NCBI GenBank assembly: GCA_032622095.1
Contig: CP136067.1
Location: 80,318,705-80,382,704, forward strand
Direction of reading: 5' to 3'
From: Siphonodentalium dalli
Lineage: Eukaryota > Mollusca > Scaphopoda > Gadilida > Siphonodentaliidae
DNA length: 64,000 nucleotides
A program made the translations under genes and the position numbers. This document shows, piece after piece, positions 24,906 through 37,700 of this stretch. Each line of letters opens with the position of its first letter. Position 1 is the first letter of the stretch. The notes under the pieces are model-generated. The model was not told where the DNA came from and did not search any database. It saw only the letters and a program-made list of their open reading frames with translations.

Positions 24906-26608
24906 CGAGAAAAGTGCCGAAACTGTCCAAATTCAAGTGAAAACGATCGGCCAGGCGAAACTTTCTTTTAAGACAAAAAGTTGATTCAATTTAAAATCTC
25001 TAAGATTCCAAAAGTGGTCTGAGCATAAAACCGCCACCTTCGGTCTATCACAGAGAACAATGCGGAATAGCTGTATCAACCAGGATTGATTGAGAATCTA
25101 ATTTGGATTGATAAGAATCAGATGGTATTAGTGTCAAGTCTTCACATGTGTTCACTTATCAGTTCGCGGCAACCGAGGCTTGGAAATTCGCGAAAAACTA
25201 TACTCATCTGAAACTTTGCAAAATATTATCGCTATAGGTGCCACAGCGTTCTGCGGCGTTGTTAACAATTTTCAGGATGTTATAGCCAGCGTAAATGTGT
25301 GCACCTGTGGTATATTGGCCAGCACTCAGCGTAGGATTCTGAAGCAAAATTCTTCTCGAATGTTTCTTGAAGAAAATTCGTATAACTCAGACCTTCCTGA
25401 GATTCCCCGAATATAGAGCGAACAAAATCTAAAGAATCTTGGCACAGACAAGTTGCTGAGTTACGACAATGTGAACAACTAGCTTTTTAAGTGTCTCCAA
25501 CTTGAGTCTCGTAGTTTGTGTGAACTGTCTTCGATCGGGTCCGTTGGGCGTTAGGAGTAATAAATCGACATCTGAGTCTCTTAAGCGCCTGATATGACGA
25601 CTGATCAATCCGTCTTTTTGTCGAGCCCCGTCCCCCGTGAGCGTGCACACGCCGGTATCTTTAATTGTCGAGCCGCTATTGGGACGAATTCACATCCCAC
25701 TTTAATCGAGATCGACAGCTATCGCATCGTCGCCCATTGTCGCCGCTGTATTAATACGCCAACCAATATCTGGAATCCTAGACAAGCAACACTATATATA
25801 TATGTATCTCGACTCTATAGTCCAGCACAAACTATCCTCACCAAAGTCAAGATGTTTCCCATTGTAAACAGTTTGTGGCTGATTAATTTCGCGGTTTGAT
25901 TACCCCTCAGCATTGCTAATTAGGATAGAGTAATATAGTATCCGACGAATGGCTTGTAAGAGTGTCCAGACGGCGATGGTGTTCAATAAATATGCATGTG
26001 TTCAGCCAAGGGATTACGGAAGATTCCTATTGATGCGCGATGTCCCGACGAGACTATGGTGTTAGCCAGTAGTGTAAGAGTACATAACGGCTATCATATT
26101 TACGACTAAATTCTGTGGTCGATTCCAAGAGTAATGCAACTATATCCGAGAGCCATTGTTTCATTTGCAAAGCCTGATGAACCCGATGCCAGTAATTAAC
26201 AGTCTGTTTGTGATCGTTAGTGAGATATTTTATGACCGACTCCATAAATCCCATGTGTTCCTATTTTGCATTTCAATCAAGGGCCACACACATTTAATAT
26301 ATGCCACGTGAACGCGTGTGAATTCCCACATGGCTCAAATGTGATCGTGTATCGTAGACCTGTCCCGACACCAATGTATCGAGCACCAAATACGTCAGGA
26401 CATCAATTAAAACATATTTTGTTGGCGGGCAAAGATGTTGAGGATATGACGAGCATGACGAAGTCTGTCAAATATCAAGACATAGACACAAATACTACAA
26501 TATACCACGGGTTGGGATAGTGCATGGTGCAAGTGGCCGAAAGTATATAAAAAAAAACACGAGAGAGAGCCTGGTTGGAATCACCATCAAGACAAATTTC
26601 CAATGACA
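24906..26608. other. Region upstream of the channel exon; no supported gene
   Basis: About 25430-25770 is less AT-rich than its surroundings and carries frames on both strands (73 aa minus, 101 aa plus) without a recognisable domain. It could include 5' UTR or promoter of the channel gene. I see no defined core promoter element that would decide this. Confidence 0.35.
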
Positions 26609-27529
26609 TACCTTACTCGTATTTAAATTCGCGCAGTATCAATTTTCGCTCAGTTTTGAATTATAAACTAACAAAACTATTTTCGTCAAATATTCTATCT
26701 ATAGTGACGGTTTCAGTTCTTAATTGTTCTTGGAGGTACGTGTGTATATATTAAAGACCCCACGACGAAAATTAACATTTGCTTGGTTAATCGTAATAAA
26801 CATTTTGTTGAGAAGATAGGTGGTTTTATGCTCAAAATAATCATTCTGATATTCAAATAGTTATGGACATCATTGAAAAGAAATCGAAAGAAGTAAAACA
26901 ATAACCGTGAAGGCGGCTGACTTTAGTTTTTCTTACAAGCCTTAACCCTTTACCCAACAGAACGGCCCTGTGCCAATGCATTCTCTTATATATGCGAGTC
27001 GACCATAGGTCGCCTCGCATATATAAGAGAATGCATTGGCTTAACATATTAAAAATTATAAAAAAAATTTTTTAGACCAATGCATTCTCTTATATATGCG
27101 AGGCGACCTATGGTCGACTCGCATATATAAGAGAATGCATTGGCACAGGGCATAACTGTAACTATCACAATGTGGTCAAGGAGCCGGTTCCAATGATATC
27201 CATATTTGTATGGTTCTATTGAGACAGACCGAAGATATTTTAGGCTGTTGAAGCTTTATTTTGCCGGTTTTGGCCGGTTTGTTGGGTAAAGGGTTAAAAC
27301 ATCGAAGATTTTACCATGATTTCCATATGAATAATGGTGTTGAGAATGCATGCCCGCATTTAAAAAATAGTTGTCTATAATATATACTCAGTCCAATCTT
27401 CCGTAATATATGTAACCCAATAACACAGCCCAATGATTTTCCCTGTGGTTTGGTATAATCTCAGGAATCGTAATATTTTAAATGGTGCGCGAATAAAGGT
27501 ACTGCGCGAATTTAAATACGAGTAAGGTA
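26609..27529. mobile_element. TA-flanked terminal-inverted-repeat element (carries a nested MITE)
   Basis: A perfect ~28-30 bp inverted repeat, CCTTACTCGTATTTAAAT...GCGCAG, occurs at 26611-26638 and inverted at 27500-27527, with TA flanking both ends. The ~920-bp interior holds the piggyBac-type MITE at 26942-27297, so the original element was about 565 bp. TA duplication suggests a Tc1/mariner-type non-autonomous element. No transposase is seen. Confidence 0.75.
26942..27297. mobile_element. piggyBac-type MITE with twin hairpins, copy 2
   Basis: This is the intact version of the family: TTAA-CCCTTTACCCAACA at the left and TGTTGGGTAAAGGG-TTAA at the right. It has the same pair of opposed hairpins (CCAATGCATTCTCTTATATA arms) as copy 1 at 19150, but a shorter linker between hairpins. 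The 3' part, with TGTGGTCAAGGAGCCGG and GCCGGTTTTGGCCGG, is nearly identical between copies. It is nested in the TA-flanked element. Confidence 0.85.
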
Positions 27530-27689
27530 GTTTTGAAAAGTAATCAAACGAATACAATTCTTTGGTACGATTTGGCTTGGTGGGTGCATGTGTTCATCAC
27601 AAAATTGTCTGATATAGCGACAGTGAGGCTGACTTGCTATAGTAAAACATGTCAAATTGTTTACTCTTTCTGTGCTAAATGTACTCATT

Positions 27690-27900
27690 GTGAGTAGTTC
27701 CCTTAGGAAATGTTAAGATAATAAGTTCACACAGGTCGTTTGTTGAACTTGTTATCTGAACATTTCCCACATTCTGATCTTGTATATATGTCTGTCGTCT
27801 GATTTTATATAATCTGAACACGCCTCCAATTGAATAATGTTTACTTTTATGACGGAATGGGAGAATTCATTTAATATCGATAGGGTTAATATGTCACAGA
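27690..27900. repeat. Dispersed repeat family F1, copy d (reference copy)
   Basis: A hairpin GGAAATGTTAAGATAATAAG.../...CTTGTTATCTGAACATTTCC (27711-27772) is followed by TGTCGTCTGATTTTATA, CCTCCAATTGAATAATG and GGGAGAATTCATTTAAT. It ends at GGGTTAA. It is the most compact copy and explains the split copy at 420-1135. Confidence 0.65.
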
Positions 27901-30476
27901 GGTCATGCTATTTTCTAGTTTTACGTACTTTATAATAATTCATTCAGTTTCAGTTGGTTGGTTTAAACACAGGTATTTTCCTCAATATTACTTAGGCAAT
28001 AACTTACATCTATTGGACAATGTGATTGGGGGACAACTTCAGAAGTCACTGATTCAACCTCTACAATTATATAATGCACCCAAAGCATTACAGGGTAAAC
28101 ATAATGGTTCTCCGGTCCGAATGTTAGAACCAGAATACTAGTAATACCCCCACCCACAGGAGTCTCTGACTTTATCTATATCAGATTCATGGAGGCACGG
28201 ACTCAGTATGAGTGTTCATTGCTTCATATGCGCTTGCTTCAGTATAAGCGTGAATTCTCATTTCTTATCTAAATGGCCATGTATCGATCGGAATGGCACA
28301 TTGAAATTAACTCAGATCAAGCTTGAAATAAAAAAAAGATAATTTTATTAGAAAATTGCATAAAATTAGTAAATAAAACGGAACTGACAGTTTAATAGTT
28401 AACTATTGTGATTGTTATGTGTATGATATATAGGATGTACAGATGAACTGTGACTGGGATAGGCATATAGCCACGGGCAGGGCTGTCTTCACGCCCACCC
28501 AAGCTACTACAGTGTATATACATGTAGTTCCAACTTTGCCAAACTGTGAGCGCATATCATGTTATTCGCCGTCACCACGGACGAAAATAGCGACCAAAAG
28601 ACGTCAGTATACCCCCATTTAGACTTGCATCCTATAATGAGAGCCCAAGAAGAGATACATTGTCGGAACATGAACAATTGATGAGAAACGAAGTGGTTGT
28701 GCTCAATATAATACTTGACCCACCCCCTTTGGCATGTCATGTCAGGACGAATCGTGTTATATTGTGCACATTGTTTGTTGACAATCGAGACGTCACTATA
28801 TATGACAGTAAGCGAATGACAATCCCTTAGAACGAGGTGGTTGGTCGCGACGCTCGTGTATATCTGAACAAGAACTTAATGTCCATCTGCGTTCGGTGAC
28901 ATTTCGGTCATGGTTACATGGACGCACCCTGGACATTTGAGACTGGAATGTCGAAATCATTAGACTCACACGACTTAAAATATAGTTATAAATGTGATGG
29001 CATGGCTTGGATATATATATCAGACATATACCAAGCTTTTATGTGCAAAGTTAATATATATATATATGTAGACCTTGGTTAATTGGATAAACAAGCTTAA
29101 CCCCATGCATAAATGTATAGAAGAGACCGATGACATCACGACCAGAGCCACAGGAGACCAGACTCTGCCAGTCTCATTCTTGTTCTTGCTCTTAAATTGT
29201 CGTTTGTGGTGACACTATTCTACTTCACGTGAAATAAATATCGCATATTCTTGACATATAAAAGTAGAATACCCATTCGTGTAAACAATACTTTGTTGCC
29301 AATTAAACACATACTATAAATCACAGTGTACATATAAATCTGGAAAGAGAAATTTTATCTGACAGTAAGCCAATTGATTATAATATTGCCCATTTCCTTA
29401 TCAAAATTACATGCAGATTTAGTTTCGAATGAAAACTGTATGTTCCGCAATCTAAAATACCCGTTCAAGTTCGTGTATACCATGCCAGTGTGTATGGATA
29501 GTATTCGACCACATCACACCCCGAGGTACTGGTGTTAAAACGCATTTTTTTAACATGCCGTGATCGAACCTGATAAAAAAAACACAATTCAGTGAAAAAA
29601 GTGTGTCTAAAATATGGGCTAATGATCAATTAGTGCACACTAATGAACACATTATATGATGTCAAAATGTATTTACGTTTACGACAGCATATATATATAT
29701 AGAGCCCCCTAAAATTGTATTGTATACTCATCTCTATTAAGACTTTCGATGTATATATAACTAGCTAATAGAAATAATGTCAATGAGAGAAAAAATCATG
29801 CATGTATTAGTTGAGTGACTTCGTTTTATAATTTATTGTCGACTTCCATCTAAGATTCGTCATACACCGATATGGAGTGGTTGCATTTCACTTCTATCCG
29901 GCAGTTTTGTATTCGCTTTCTGACTTATCGAGATGAAGAACATTTTCTAGCTTCTGATCAGAATGATGTGACAATAGATGAGAAGCACTTGTTAGATGTG
30001 CGTCTCAATAATCGTCAGAGATCTCTTGACTCACTTTTCAAATTGTAACCATAGGAAATTCTATGGGTTTGTGCGAGGTTAAATGTGACATGACAAGACT
30101 GTCTGCTGTGTCAGTTTTGTCAGACTGACATCTCGTGTCTTAGTACTTCGTTGCTATTTCCCAATCCCGAAGCTTATAGCCTTACAAAGGACGCTGAATT
30201 TATCCGACACAAATCAGCTCACCCATGACCATGAACAACAAAGCCTCAGTATAAATTCAATATTCATACTCAAATAACGTTTAGACGTGGGCTTTATTGA
30301 GTTTAACGACCAAGCCTGTAAAAAACTTAAAGCAGACATTGAACACATCGCAATGAGCCAGTGCCTCATGCCCACAATTCTGACACACGTTTCTGTAACA
30401 AAACCCCAGCGCCAGTAATTGAATGGTTACGATGCAGTTCCGAATTAAGGAAGTGAATTGTTATGAGAATGTTAAA
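27901..30476. other. Anonymous DNA, no supported feature
   Basis: About 2.6 kb with only short frames and scattered (TA)n tracts (near 29050 and 29690). I see no recognisable coding or structural element. Confidence 0.45.
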
Positions 30477-30662
30477 TCCAGTCGAAGTCATGCTCAGTAT
30501 GCACCCAGTTCAACTTATTGCGGAACCACTTCGTAAAAGGATGTTCCCACAGCCAATGTCATGTATATATGTGCCATCATCACAATATGGGCAATCCCAG
30601 ATTTTTTGACCTATTTTCAAGCTTAATCTGAGTTGAGGGCTGTCTCAATGTTCCATTTCGAT
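30477..30662 (-). pseudogene. Non-LTR retrotransposon C-terminal fragment
   Basis: The minus strand reads a CPYCDDGT zinc-knuckle-like start and then, after a frame change, HPFTKWFRNKLNWV and HTEHDFDWI before a stop. This resembles the C-terminal C-x2-C...W-x2-H/C...FW region of non-LTR ORF2 proteins. At least one frameshift is required, so it is a dead fragment. The identification rests on a short stretch. Confidence 0.45.
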
Positions 30663-30846
30663 TGAACATGGCTATTTTGTCAATACGCCCAATGGGCGTA
30701 ATGTATGGACAACAGTTTACTGTAGTTCAACCCAGATATAAAACTCCCAATTTAGCGAAATACAATTTGCACCTCCTCCAAACTGGTAGTTTTCCAACTA
30801 GAGCTCAAGCTTTCCAAATGTTGGGAATATCCAACCTGGGATCCTT

Positions 30847-31045
30847 CTAAGGTTGGAAAAATGTCAAACTGATGGCCATTTCAATCTTTTTGACGAAGGT
30901 ACGAAAATATGTGACGGTTGGTCTAAAAACAAGAGATACCCCAATAATTACTGGTTGGAGAATCAAACTATGAATACAAGTTCAACCTATATATGTGGTG
31001 TAAATTGTTCAACATATGTTTTATCAGACAATAATAGTTGAACAT
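30847..31045 (+). repeat. Dispersed repeat family F2, copy a
   Basis: It shares, in order, GGCCATTTCAATC, GGTCTAAAA, TACTGGTT, TCAAACTATxAA, TTCAACCTAT and ATCAGACA with 58338-58520. A third, inverted partial copy is at 60955-61010. The frame reading through it is not conserved. Confidence 0.6.
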
Positions 31046-31964
31046 CTTGACCAAAGTTGTGGGTGAGCCCCCCTCCCCCTGATTACCGGGATATTCCAGG
31101 ACCGTCAAAACTAATGAGTTCTCACACATTCTACAAGATAGACATATGTTATACAATGAAGGGGTTGACACGAAGACGGCCTTAAATTCAAGGCGATGTC
31201 AATCCCGGCAGGATACCGACATATATATTCTTATTGTATTTCTTTGCATTCTGACGAATAGATGATCTACCTTATCTATATATGGGGGTCATGGCTATTC
31301 GCGTTCAGCTTCCGTAATAGAGGGTCCAATCAAGTTCTAAAGAATAAAAACAGATTTCTCAATGACTTCGCATTGATCGTATAGTGCAGTTGGATATGTC
31401 AACATCCTGGCCATTCAAGTTTCTACTATTTCCAGTCTACATATGCACGCATATGATATACGAGGCTCTACCACCCTTCTCTAGTGTCGCTATAGTAATA
31501 GCGAGACAAATGTTTCTGCATCACGTATATATATAGTTCGCAGTTGGTTTTCCAGATACAGACAGTTTATTGCTCACCGAAATCATATGTTGGTTTGGTT
31601 TAAACATATTTAAACACAAGTTACAAGGGATTGGGAGACAAGTTATAACAACTTAAGGTGGTCCCTTTCCCGACAATACTTACATAAACGTTTAAACAAG
31701 ATGAACAAGAAAAGAAGATGCATGAATTAGGTCCCCCATTAACTATTTTACAAGATTTAATCACGTATATTTGGAAAGTATTATAAATTTAATATATATA
31801 TATTTATCACACAATTAGCCCCTATATTTGGCCTCATGATTTAACAAGAGAAACGTGTATTACCGGCACTCGCAGTGACGTAAGAGCTTAGAGTAATTAT
31901 ATCGATGGCAACATCGGAACTTTAGTATTATGTTAAAGTCCAGTGCATTTGTGGTTTCCCCTCA
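31046..31964. other. Anonymous DNA, no supported feature
   Basis: No gene or structured repeat is recognised. Confidence 0.45.
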
Positions 31965-33836
31965 AACTATTTGCAACAAAAGTTTCTCATTGGGAATAAG
32001 TACATTGACCCATCACAAGCAACATATTAAAAATAATAAAGAATCAAGAAATGCGAAATTTATGAATTTGTGAAATAAATTTGGTAAAATACTCAATTTA
32101 TGGCTTTTCAGCAATGTTTATAAAAAATATTATTTCACAAGGCCTGCCATTTGTATATCCATTTTGTAAACTGCATAGACAATCCTGAATACAGAACAGA
32201 AAACTTTTCCCAGATACGTTCAGTATTTTGCGAGTTATTTACCTCCAAAATTGGTAGTTTATCTAATTTCAGAGCCGCAATTTCTCAAAATTAGCTAAAA
32301 TCCATTTTTTATGGTCTTGTATTTTTAAAACTAAAGAAAAGTGAAGGGATTTCTCGCTGTTTTATTAATGTCTTCTCTAGATTGTGCACAAACAAAAATT
32401 ATTTCTTTATGCATCTATGATTGAGAAGACAACAATATTCTTAAAAAATTATGTCTTCCATTGCAAGGACAGCAAATTTTGCCTGTGATCGAGAACCGGC
32501 GTGATGAAATAGCACATTTGAGGTCATACAACTCAACAAATATAAATCCATATTCCTGTATTTCTCATAATAACTTAAGTATACATGGTTAAACACACTG
32601 CGAAGGAATTTCCAACAATTACGTTTTTGTCCATTTTAAAAGGTTTTTATGTATAAATAGTAAAATCAATGCTCGTTTACCCTAACACTCTTAGTGTTGA
32701 AATAATGGCGTTACATTGGATATGGCGAATTATTATTTCTGGATTGTTCTATATAGCATGCCCATAAAATTATAAATATACCTCCACTAAAGTACTAATT
32801 TTGTATTATGAAATAATAATCTACACCAACTGGAATAAAACTGCAATGACTAGAATATGGTGACAGGATTATAGCCTTTTGTGATTACACCTACTCCATT
32901 ATCAACGTTCAAATTTGGAGTCAGTTTCTTGAAAAATAATGCGAAAGCCAGTAACTGTTGATTGGCTTAATCAATGTAATCTTATTTTTTTCAAACGTAA
33001 GTGTTTTAGGAGGAACGTTCAAATGATTATACACATTAAACACTAATTGTGTTCATTGTTGTTTACTATTTGTGCACAAAAATACCTTTTAAAATGAACA
33101 AAAACGTCCAAAATAAAAACCAGTCCAACATGGCATTTTTTTGAAAATATTCAATACTAAGGATTCATAGGGCCATAAGTTTTTTTGTGTGCAGAAATGT
33201 GTTTAGCAATTCCAACATATTTAACCTGTATTTAACCTTGTATACACAAGAGGATTTTAGAAATACAGGGCATATGGATATCAATGTATTGAGTTGTATG
33301 ACTTCAAATATGGTATTTCATCATTCCAGTTCTGAGTGACAAAGGCAAATTTGGCTGAGTGACAAAGGCAAATAGACTCATTTTGTTTAAGAACATTTTT
33401 GTCTTCTCAATCATAAATGCACAAAGTAATCATTTTTGTGCACGATCTAGTTAGGAAATTAATACAACAGCAAGATATCTTTTTTTTTAAATACTAGACC
33501 ATAACATGTGTATTTTAGCTAATTCTTAGAAATTGAGTCTCCGCAATTAGACAAACTCTCAATTTTGGAGGCACATAACTCGAAAAATACTCAACGTATT
33601 AGAAAATGCTTGCTGCTCTGTAATCAGAATTTTGTAATCTACAAAATGGATATACAAATGGAAGGACTTGTGAAATTGAGTTTTCATAAACATCCTTTTT
33701 GGCAGATTTATTTCACAAAATTTATCAATTTCGCCTTTCTTGATATTTTGTTTAATTTTTAGTATGATGTTTATAATGGGTTAATAGACTTATTCCTGCT
33801 AAGAAACAGTGTGTTGCAATTAGTTTGAGGTTTGGC
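31965..33836. mobile_element. Large diverged foldback element, 1.9 kb
   Basis: Left arm 31965-32665 and right arm 33060-33836 are inverted copies with many substitutions and indels. They share an outer CCTCAAACTAxTTGCAAC, an inner GTCTTCTCAATCATA (right)/TATGATTGAGAAGAC (left), and CATTTTAAAAGG/CCTTTTAAAATG near the centre. The spacer is about 390 bp. Much more diverged than the foldback at 21258, so probably older. Class unknown; no coding content. Confidence 0.8.
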
Positions 33837-33949
33837 ATTTTTTTCTCATAACAATTAAAACTTGCTGCTTATGTTGGAAGATTTCAATCCGAGAGGAGGG
33901 GTGATAATGAAACTTGGACATTTCGGTCTGGTTCAATGGGCATGCAGTT

Positions 33950-34500
33950 AAGATACCAGCCATGAGAACATACACATGAACTGTGACCCGACAGTGTCCG
34001 ATGCAATATAAGTACCCGGGCCACACCAACCCCATCTGACAGGTCCATGTGACCTGCCTTGGAACATACACATGACTTTATAAAAATAGACCCGAATGTG
34101 TCCCATACAATATAAGTACGTACACTCAACCCCATGTCGCCACGTCTCTACTTGTGACCAGTTTGAGAGCATGCGCATGCAATTTTAAAATAGAACCGAC
34201 AGTGTCCCAAATAATATGAGTATGCGTGCACCTCAACCCCCTGTCGCCGCGTCCCTCAGTGTTACCAGTCTTGATAACGTACACATGAAATGTCCAAATA
34301 TACCGACATTGTGCCATGCAATATGTACGTACATCCAAACCCTCTGTCGCCGCGTCCCTACACGTGACAAGTCTTGAGAACTTGCACAAATAGTGTTCAC
34401 CGCGTCCCTACATGTAACCAGTCGTGAAAACATGCACGTTACGTGTTCAAACAGACACGACAGTGTACGCCTACCCAACCCCCTATATCGTCATGTCCAT
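33950..34500. repeat. Tandem repeat, unit about 115 bp, 4-5 copies
   Basis: Direct diverged copies each contain GAACATACACATGA, a CCGACAGTGTCCCA-type phrase, CAATATAAGTACGTAC and CAACCCCxTGTCGCC. Overlapping minus-strand frames (75-87 aa) are by-products of the repeat. Confidence 0.8.
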
Positions 34501-34554
34501 ACAAGGCTGAGTGTACATTAAAACTAACTTCCGCACAAGGAATATGGCGTGCAT

Positions 34555-35350
34555 GGACTTTCATGAGACACAAGCACTATGCTGCATGGCCACTAAACTC
34601 ATCCTAATTAGACGCCACGCGGGCGGTTCGGGCTGTTCGCTTCATTGGCGGCGAACATAATCGGCGATGGTGACATATCGAGGGTTAATTGCCAGGATAT
34701 GTTGGGCAATATTCCTTATTACTTCGCGAATCTATAGTCAACGTTAGTTCCGCTATACCGACATATGTGGAGTTCTTCGTGGTACGATTGCGACAATATT
34801 GAAATTCTGGAAAGTTAGGGGTTAATAGCGACACTTATGCGCTGCCGCAGTCGCAGGCCCCATCTGTGCTTGGGTGGGTTTTCATGTGAAACCACCCCAT
34901 TGCTTTGGCCACTAAAATCACACCAGACTGCCCATGGGCGGTTGATTGCTTCATCGCGACAAACATCGTGATGTCGCCATTTCGAGTGTTAATTGCCTGC
35001 CATGGCTTTGGTGTGCGATTCCCACTTGTTTCTATGCGAATATAGTCGATGGTAGTTCCGCTACATATACGTGTGGAGTTCTTAGTGGTACGATGGCGAC
35101 ATGGGGGTCCAGTAGGCAAGTAATGTCAATATTTTATGCAGATACCATATTGAAATTCTGGAAAGTAGGGGTTAATATCGCCACACTTCTGTGTGGCCGC
35201 GCCCCCACACAGTGCGTGTATGGGTTTTCATGAAATCCCGCACTGTTCTGGTCTCTAAAAACCCACATAAACGCCATGCGGCTGGTCTTGGCTGATTCGG
35301 ATACTAGCAGTTGCGGGCGGTTTTTAGTCACGACACACTGTCAATATATT
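34555..35350. repeat. Tandem repeat, unit about 320-350 bp
   Basis: Units start near 34560, 34880 and 35228, with TTCATG...GGCCACTAAAATCA, then GGCGGTT, GAGGGTTAATTGCC, GGTAGTTCCGCTA, GTGTGGAGTTCTT and GGTACGATxGCGACA. A second locus of the same family lies at 61010-61500. The frames here are not conserved well enough to call a protein. Confidence 0.8.
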
Positions 35351-35639
35351 TGGGTTGGTATTATGCGATTCGGGGCTGGATCAATACGATTCCATATGAT
35401 AACAAAGAAAAGTAATATTAATTTCGGGCTAACATTTACATTTGCGAAATTTCTTGACACAGGGTAAACATGTACATGTAATATTAAGAATGCTGATGGT
35501 GATGTCTGGTGATTTGTGGATTGTTGTTACTGGTTCAGAGATCATCTCCTATAGATATCAGGACATGGTGTAAGTAGTGTACGACTGTTTTTCGTTAAGT
35601 GAAACGTTTGCTTTCTGAAATATATTTTTGAACAATGTA
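35351..35639. other. Anonymous DNA
   Basis: No supported feature. Confidence 0.4.
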
Positions 35640-36000
35640 AAAGAGTAGTTGGTTTCGATGCTGTGGAATGTTTGGGGCGCCTCTGAGGAAATGGTTTACA
35701 TCTACTATTGTGAAAGCATACTCATCTAGTCTGTCATCTAATTTAGTTCTTTGCATTCGGAATAATGGACATTCGAAAAAGAAGTGTCAGGCATCCTTGA
35801 TCTCTGTGCCACAATGACACACTGGGCTTTCGGCTATAAAGTTGTCATACATATCTATTAAAGCGAAGTTCACTACAACCGTTGCGAATTTTAGAATGGA
35901 TAATATTTTCTTTCCGACTCCCAGTTTGTTGACATGTGAGCGTGTACAACATTCGTTCATATGTGCATGCATATATAATTAAATTATCATGCGCATCACC
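35640..36000 (-). pseudogene. Non-LTR retrotransposon ORF2 C-terminal fragment
   Basis: The minus strand reads NFALIDMYDNFIAESPVCHC, then GTEIKDA, a stop, HFFFECPLFRMQRTKL and FLRGAPNIPQHR. C-x-C-G...DA-x-HFFFECP is the usual C-terminal zinc-knuckle region of CR1/Jockey-like ORF2. The in-frame TGA before HFFF and the truncated ends make it a dead fragment. Confidence 0.7.
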
Positions 36001-37365
36001 GTTTTGATTACAAAATCTGTGATGATATGTCATGTGCATAATATATATATATATTGGTTGGGCGTTTATTTGGTCAATGTTGGGGTTAGTTTGGGTGGGG
36101 TGTGTGGCTGTGTGAGGTGGGGTGGAGTCACGATGGAAATGCAGATTTAGTGTGTAATATGTGTGCATATTATCTATGTGACATGAGGCCGATAAAATAT
36201 ATATAATTGGTATGGTGGGAGGGTGGTGTAGGGTTACGGTGGTGATACGGGTTTAGGAATAATAAATTATGTTCATAATATATATCTAACATGCATGGGC
36301 CCAGTGAAAAAAAGGGAAAATGAACTAGTGTTTCTAGGTTTCATATTGAAGTTAAGGTGGAGCGGGGGTGGGTTCACGATATACAGGATTGTTTGATTCT
36401 GCAAGGTGATCTCATCATATTCAGGGCTTCTTTTGTGAATATTCATAGATTCGTTAGGGTTATCATGTTTGTAGAAGTGAAAAGACTATTTAGTTTCAAA
36501 ATAATTAGTGCGATATAAAAATATGGTCTGATATATTTGTGTCTAAGATCTTCCTAGTTTGCTACATTTCAGAATAATATGCTATTCACCGCCCATATAT
36601 AATTTTTTCACAGTTTGCATATTCTATTTTCGTATTCTTCTTCTGTCCACGATCCTGTCCTGCTGTCTCTATGGGTAATCTGTGGTTGCGTGCGCGAAAT
36701 TTCAGGAGGCGCGAAAGTAAATTTGAATTGGTGAGGGATAGGTAGGTAGTCCACTATTCCAAAGTCATTCTTAATGGCCTTACTATTGGGTTGGATTTTG
36801 TTTCCCCGCTGGGATGTTCCGGTGTTCCATGAGGCTTGTGGCATGTTGGATATTCTAATGTATAACTGGAATTCATGAATATTTATAGAGTTTCCACTGT
36901 TTCATCTAAGTTGGGCTTCTGATTTTGTCAAATTCGTAATCGCCATTTCCAAAGAATAATTTAGTTGTGTTTACGATGTACCACTGTTTATTTTGGCTAA
37001 GCAATTTGCCTTTTGTGTCTCGTCCCTGTGTGGATAACAACTCTCGGTCTATGTTTGAGAACATGTCGGCCTGAGTTGTCCTTGTGATGTACAGCTAGTG
37101 GTCTTACATTTGGTGACTTACGGTCAACACGCACACTCGCGGTTACTGCGGCGTGTTGATTAATGTCGTTCGCGTGAAATAACTAATCATATCAGTCAAT
37201 TTTGGCATGCTTATCATTTAATCAATCACGCTATATTTGCTCGTGGTGAAGTTGGCATTTGGATATTCACATCCTATCCTGCCGTTTAAGGTATATTCAA
37301 TCCGATGCGATAGTCCCCATATCATCCGAGTCGGATTCCAACAACACATTTTTTTTTAGAAATGC
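36001..37365. other. Anonymous DNA, no supported feature
   Basis: A 78-aa minus-strand frame (36608-36844) is unrecognised and may be chance or retroelement debris. The rest is AT/GT-rich with no structure noted. Confidence 0.4.
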
Positions 37366-37700
37366 CGCTTGTTATTAGAATCGAGTAATTGCCCAACAAT
37401 AATACTAACCACAGTCAACTGTAGTATAAAATTGACCAAAACCTGCTATTTATCAACATTTTGTTCAAGGAAATTTTGCCGGTTTGTCAAATGTCTCACA
37501 CAAAAAAGACACTTCATTTTAGAGTTATCCATCTTCATCCGCAATTTTGTCCGAGACCCTCTTTTCGTCGGCTGTTTACTGGGCCAGTTAAATTATCGGC
37601 GGTGAAAAATATTAGGTTTAAAACATCGATATATGCTGGGTGGGTTCCTCGACTGGAATCAGATATGTTTTACCCCCGAAGCCAAGGAAATAGTAATTAG
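37366..37700. repeat. Dispersed repeat family F3, copy a
   Basis: Phrases TTTTAGAGTTATCCATC and GGGTTCCTCGACTGGAATCA...CCCCCGAAGCCAAGGAAATA recur in the foldback at 56870-57480. The 78-aa and 79-aa frames across it are not supported as genes. Confidence 0.6.

Noticed and set aside
25429-25899. Frames of 73 aa (minus) and 101 aa (plus) upstream of the channel exon
   Set aside because: No domain, no splice evidence, stops on either side; base composition alone is not enough.
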